IMG/VR virus record: IMGVR_UViG_3300026319_000007
Coordinates: 1-50,716 of that record
From: a virus
Strand: one strand, 5' to 3'
Length of the DNA: 50,716 nt
The notes under the pieces are model-generated. The model saw only the letters and a program-made list of their open reading frames with translations. It was not told where the DNA came from and ran no database searches. Shown here in pieces: positions 48,539-50,716 of the stretch. The stretch's first letter is position 1; every line of letters begins with the position of its first letter. Position numbers and translations under genes: made by a program.

Positions 48539-49177
48539 TTATTTATCCTTTGTTAAATCATCAAAGTTTGAAGCACAAATATAATTACTGTCATTCGTTT
48601 GCTCATAGATCCATATATCTATATCATCTATGTTTTCCTCATTCTTAAGATGATGCTTTAATATGAAATTAAGTACCGCGCCTAGTTTATGCTTATGCGT
48701 TAAGTAATCATCATTTAACCATACATTAACGTCATTCGAGTAGGAGGATATAAACCCATCATATGACGTGTAATGATTTTTTAAGTATTCTTTAAACTCT
48801 TTTTTGTTAGTCTTTAAATATCCTCTAATGGCCTTCTCATTCTCTGAATCTAACGTATAGATTACATGGATGCTATCATTTGAAAAGTTATACTCTTTTG
48901 GTGAGGCTAGCTTTTCAAACTCATATTCTCCTATAAAACTGGCTTTCTTAAGATAATTTGACACAACCCTCGCGATATCTTCCGATAAGGTTTTAAAAAA
49001 GGTTGTATAATCCCATTTACAATCATCATAAGTAATAGGCTCTAATCCTTTTCTTTTCCTTTCGTTGTTTATGTTTTCAATTTCTTGGTCTTCTTGTCCG
49101 TCATCCCATAAAGAACCATAGAAACCATCGAACCCTGGCAACCAAGTTGAAACTTTGTTAAGTGTTTTAGTTTTCAT
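48539..49177 (-). CDS. Conserved phage hypothetical protein
   Basis: 212 aa from the ATG at 49177 (AAGGAG 9 nt upstream; an ATG at 49183 is too close). WLPGFDGFYGSLWDDGQEDQE near the start and NHYTSYDGFISSY in the middle are recurrent in a phage family of unknown function. Very acidic overall, no membrane segment. Early position in the arm would suit a host-takeover or anti-defence role, but this is only inference. Confidence 0.6.
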   Translation of the reverse strand: MKTKTLNKVSTWLPGFDGFYGSLWDDGQEDQEIENINNERKRKGLEPITYDDCKWDYTTFFKTLSEDIARVVSNYLKKASFIGEYEFEKLASPKEYNFSNDSIHVIYTLDSENEKAIRGYLKTNKKEFKEYLKNHYTSYDGFISSYSNDVNVWLNDDYLTHKHKLGAVLNFILKHHLKNEENIDDIDIWIYEQTNDSNYICASNFDDLTKDK

Positions 49178-49189
49178 ACTCATTTCTCC

Positions 49190-49318
49190 TTATTTCACAA
49201 ATACTTGATATTCATCTACTTCCCCGCAAAACAATTTGACAAGAAGAAGAATGAATCCCATATGCTTCAAGTCTTTGGCTTGATGTGGTGTTAATTTCAT
49301 TGTTCGGATGAGGGTCAT
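49190..49318 (-). CDS. Small hypothetical protein (42 aa)
   Basis: ATG at 49318 preceded by AAGGAGG. Contains a hydrophobic stretch (20-31) after a basic N-terminus. Unknown. Confidence 0.5.
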   Translation of the reverse strand: MTLIRTMKLTPHQAKDLKHMGFILLLVKLFCGEVDEYQVFVK

Positions 49319-49319
49319 A

Positions 49320-49691
49320 TTATTTTCCTCCTTCGGCTTGGGCGATGATTTTTCTAATAATAGCTACAATTTTATTTAACTTTTCTGCGTCGGTTCCTTC
49401 AGCATCTTCCCAATATTGAACCTCATGTTTGAATGACAATCGAAGTACTTCTTTCGCCGCTTCCAACAATACCTCATGGTTGTTGACGGCGCGGACGATG
49501 AATTCGTCTCCGTGATAAGCACGAAGGCGTTCAATGCAACGCAAATACGCATCGCCTTTTGTGTCGAAGTAGTCTAACTGAGACAAGCTATTGTCCCTGC
49601 CGACCACCCACTGTTTACTTTCACTTCCGTACACCTCCTTAACTTCAATTGAGTCGAACGCTACTGTGTGTTTCTCAATTTTGGTTTTCAT
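49320..49691 (-). CDS. Hypothetical protein with shared helical module
   Basis: 123 aa, AAAGGAG before the ATG. Beta-like N-terminus and C-terminal module NNHEVLLEAAKEVLRLSF ... AQAEGGK, also found at 47894 and 49696. Probably expressed early; function unknown. Confidence 0.55.
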   Translation of the reverse strand: MKTKIEKHTVAFDSIEVKEVYGSESKQWVVGRDNSLSQLDYFDTKGDAYLRCIERLRAYHGDEFIVRAVNNHEVLLEAAKEVLRLSFKHEVQYWEDAEGTDAEKLNKIVAIIRKIIAQAEGGK

Positions 49692-49695
49692 AGTT

Positions 49696-50094
49696 TTATT
49701 CTCCTTTGGTTTGGGTAATAACTTCTTTTAAGGCGTGCCATTCCTGAAGAACAGCACCACCAACAATGCTTGGATCAATGACAGTTGCCAATCTTTTCGC
49801 TACTTTCAATAACGCTTTATGAGAATTTTTAAGCATTTTTATTTCTTCATCTTGTTTATTTATCGTGTTTAAATATCCATGAAGATCTGCTTGATCCTGA
49901 TCATAATTATTGACGGCACGGAATGCCTTCTCAACGAGTGGATTGTTTTTTCCCCATACTTTTTTAAGGACATCTGAAATTGCCACTGCTTCCATCGTTG
50001 TATCTGCCGGTGTATGCTTCAGCCGTGGATAACAATCTTCACAATTTCCGTCTTTTTCATTAATCATGTGTTTTACTTCTTTTTTTTGTTTCAT
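49696..50094 (-). CDS. Hypothetical protein with shared helical module
   Basis: 132 aa. Basic start (KQKKEVKHMINEKDG), a C-x2-C pair (CEDC), a central coiled region, and the module NSHKALLKVAKRLA near the C-terminus. The ATG at 50094 abuts the upstream stop; an ATG at 50067 is also possible. Function unknown. Confidence 0.55.
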   Translation of the reverse strand: MKQKKEVKHMINEKDGNCEDCYPRLKHTPADTTMEAVAISDVLKKVWGKNNPLVEKAFRAVNNYDQDQADLHGYLNTINKQDEEIKMLKNSHKALLKVAKRLATVIDPSIVGGAVLQEWHALKEVITQTKGE

Positions 50095-50241
50095 TTAAAC
50101 ACCTCGCTTTGAAACATAGAACTTTCTTTCCGGATATCTGGCTTGAAGCTTCTTAAGCACGTCCAAAGCTCCATATTTGGTCAAGGCCGTCAGCATCAGC
50201 CTATCAGAGCCCTCTTCTTTGATCAAGTATTTCTTTTCCAT
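50095..50241 (-). CDS. First gene of leftward arm (48 aa)
   Basis: ATG at 50241. Basic, helical, with TKYGALDVLKKLQARYPERKFYV. No Shine-Dalgarno is obvious; the TTGACA-containing promoter ends just before it. Unknown, probably early-expressed. Confidence 0.5.
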   Translation of the reverse strand: MEKKYLIKEEGSDRLMLTALTKYGALDVLKKLQARYPERKFYVSKRGV

Positions 50242-50246
50242 GATTA

Positions 50247-50275
50247 AGCATTGGTCCAGAAGTTTAATTTGTCAA
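50247..50275 (-). promoter_or_regulatory. Possible leftward early promoter
   Basis: On the - strand: perfect TTGACA, 17-nt spacer, weak -10 AATGCT, five nt before the ATG at 50241. A second TTGACA lies 12 nt upstream of the first. The weak -10 lowers confidence, but its place at the head of the arm supports it. Confidence 0.35.
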
Positions 50276-50293
50276 GGCCTCTGTCAAAAGAAT

Positions 50294-50323
50294 TTTACCT
50301 TGATAATCAATACTTTGTATGAT
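50294..50323 (+). promoter_or_regulatory. Possible rightward promoter
   Basis: TTTACC, 18-nt spacer, TATGAT on the + strand, facing away from the leftward promoter. If the genome is circular it would read into the gene at 50706/1 and the late arm. Confidence 0.35.
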
Positions 50324-50716
50324 TTTTTGAAAGTTTACAAAATTGTTACAACTCGTTGGTATTAAAAAGGCTCTAAATACTCAATTTATTGCGTTTATTC
50401 GACATTATCGAACCTCTGCAAAATAAATATATTTCTTTAAACTGATTGAGAATCTGTTCTTTTCTTATTAAAGCATTCGCCCTTATACCAACAAACAAGC
50501 TTTCTGCCTAGACTCATAGAAGGGGCATTGTGTTCAATTCATAAGCCCGACTTACTTCGGGCCATTGTCGGCCTGAGTCCATTCGCTTGTAGATAGCTGA
50601 AGGTGCCAAGATAAAGAAACACTTGGTAAGGGATAGCTTGAAGCACCAAGCCTAAGCAATGAAGCTTGACGAGACAGGGCAAGAGGGACGACTCAAAGGG
50701 CAATCATGAGGGGCCT

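Larger units (their letters stand above)
50242..50716. other. Non-coding divergent region at right edge
   Basis: 475 nt without a convincing gene. The first half is AT-rich and holds the putative divergent promoters plus an operator-like inverted repeat TTCGA-N5-TCGAA at 50398-50412. From about 50530 the sequence is GC-richer with several short stems: GCCCGA/TCGGGC near 50550, CCAAG/CTTGG around 50605-50630 and GCTTG/CAAGC around 50638-50655. In the last 41 nt a short frame is open into the edge with an ATG at 50706. Could be a late leader, an origin or a structured RNA. Confidence 0.5.

Noticed and set aside
50676-50716. Possible origin of an RNase P-like or group I intron RNA at the right end
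   Set aside because: Only short word similarities (GGTGCC, GGTAAGGG nearby); the conserved cores of those RNAs could not be found.
1-50716. CRISPR array or insertion sequence
   Set aside because: No regularly spaced repeats and no transposase or terminal inverted repeats were seen; HNH genes are the only mobile-type genes.
1-50716. Integrase or lysogeny module
   Set aside because: No tyrosine/serine recombinase or CI-like repressor was recognised, so a temperate lifestyle is not supported by this window.

Overview
The window looks like a tailed-phage genome (Caudoviricetes) with a short-tailed, podovirus-like virion. The rightward structural arm holds terminase, portal, scaffold, coat, a P22/T7-type adaptor and tail proteins, and several large internal or ejection-type proteins. 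No sheath, tube or classic tape measure is visible. The host cannot be named. Strong AGGAG ribosome sites, sigma70-type extended -10 promoters, an M15 peptidase endolysin and a signal-peptide serine protease all fit a bacterial host. Bacterial chromosome genes, rRNA, CRISPR arrays and canonical tRNAs were not seen.

Layout. (1) Positions 1-25906, + strand: small genes, terminase small-like and large subunits, portal, two fibre-like proteins flanking the capsid genes, scaffold, major capsid protein, adaptor, an 831-aa tail protein, ejection-type proteins, a run of small virion-type genes, a holin-like protein and a zinc ribbon. (2) Positions 25924-25961: a strong bidirectional terminator between the convergent arms. 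(3) Positions 26019-50241, - strand: about 72 densely packed genes, most linked by ATGA or TAATG overlaps. Read in transcription order (from 50241 down) they comprise many tiny proteins, a 3D-domain protein, a sigma/HTH protein, membrane proteins, RecB-like exonuclease, prim-pol/helicase, family A DNA polymerase, deoxyribosyltransferase-like protein, dNMP kinase, methyltransferase, RNA ligase, metallophosphoesterase, two proteases, a cREC cyclic-phosphate receiver protein and the endolysin. Four HNH or endonuclease VII genes are scattered among them. (4) Positions 50242-50716: a non-coding, hairpin-rich region.

Joining the right edge to the left edge gives the truncated first gene an ATG at 50706. 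With the diverging and converging arms and a full set of phage functions, this suggests that the window is a complete circularly permuted genome of about 50.7 kb, though that is inference.

The points most worth a second look are: two approximately 80-nt three-way-junction RNA-like elements (8040-8119 and 25366-25444), the first within a 337-nt hairpin array just upstream of the coat gene; a probable RNA-repair group (cREC, RNA ligase, phosphoesterase); a DNA polymerase with a four-cysteine insert and altered motifs; a frameshifted Lar-like gene at a T8 run; a promoter whose start point falls on an ATG (leaderless gene); and an unusual number of tiny membrane and zinc-knuckle proteins. Folds, promoters and family assignments were made by eye, without database or folding runs.
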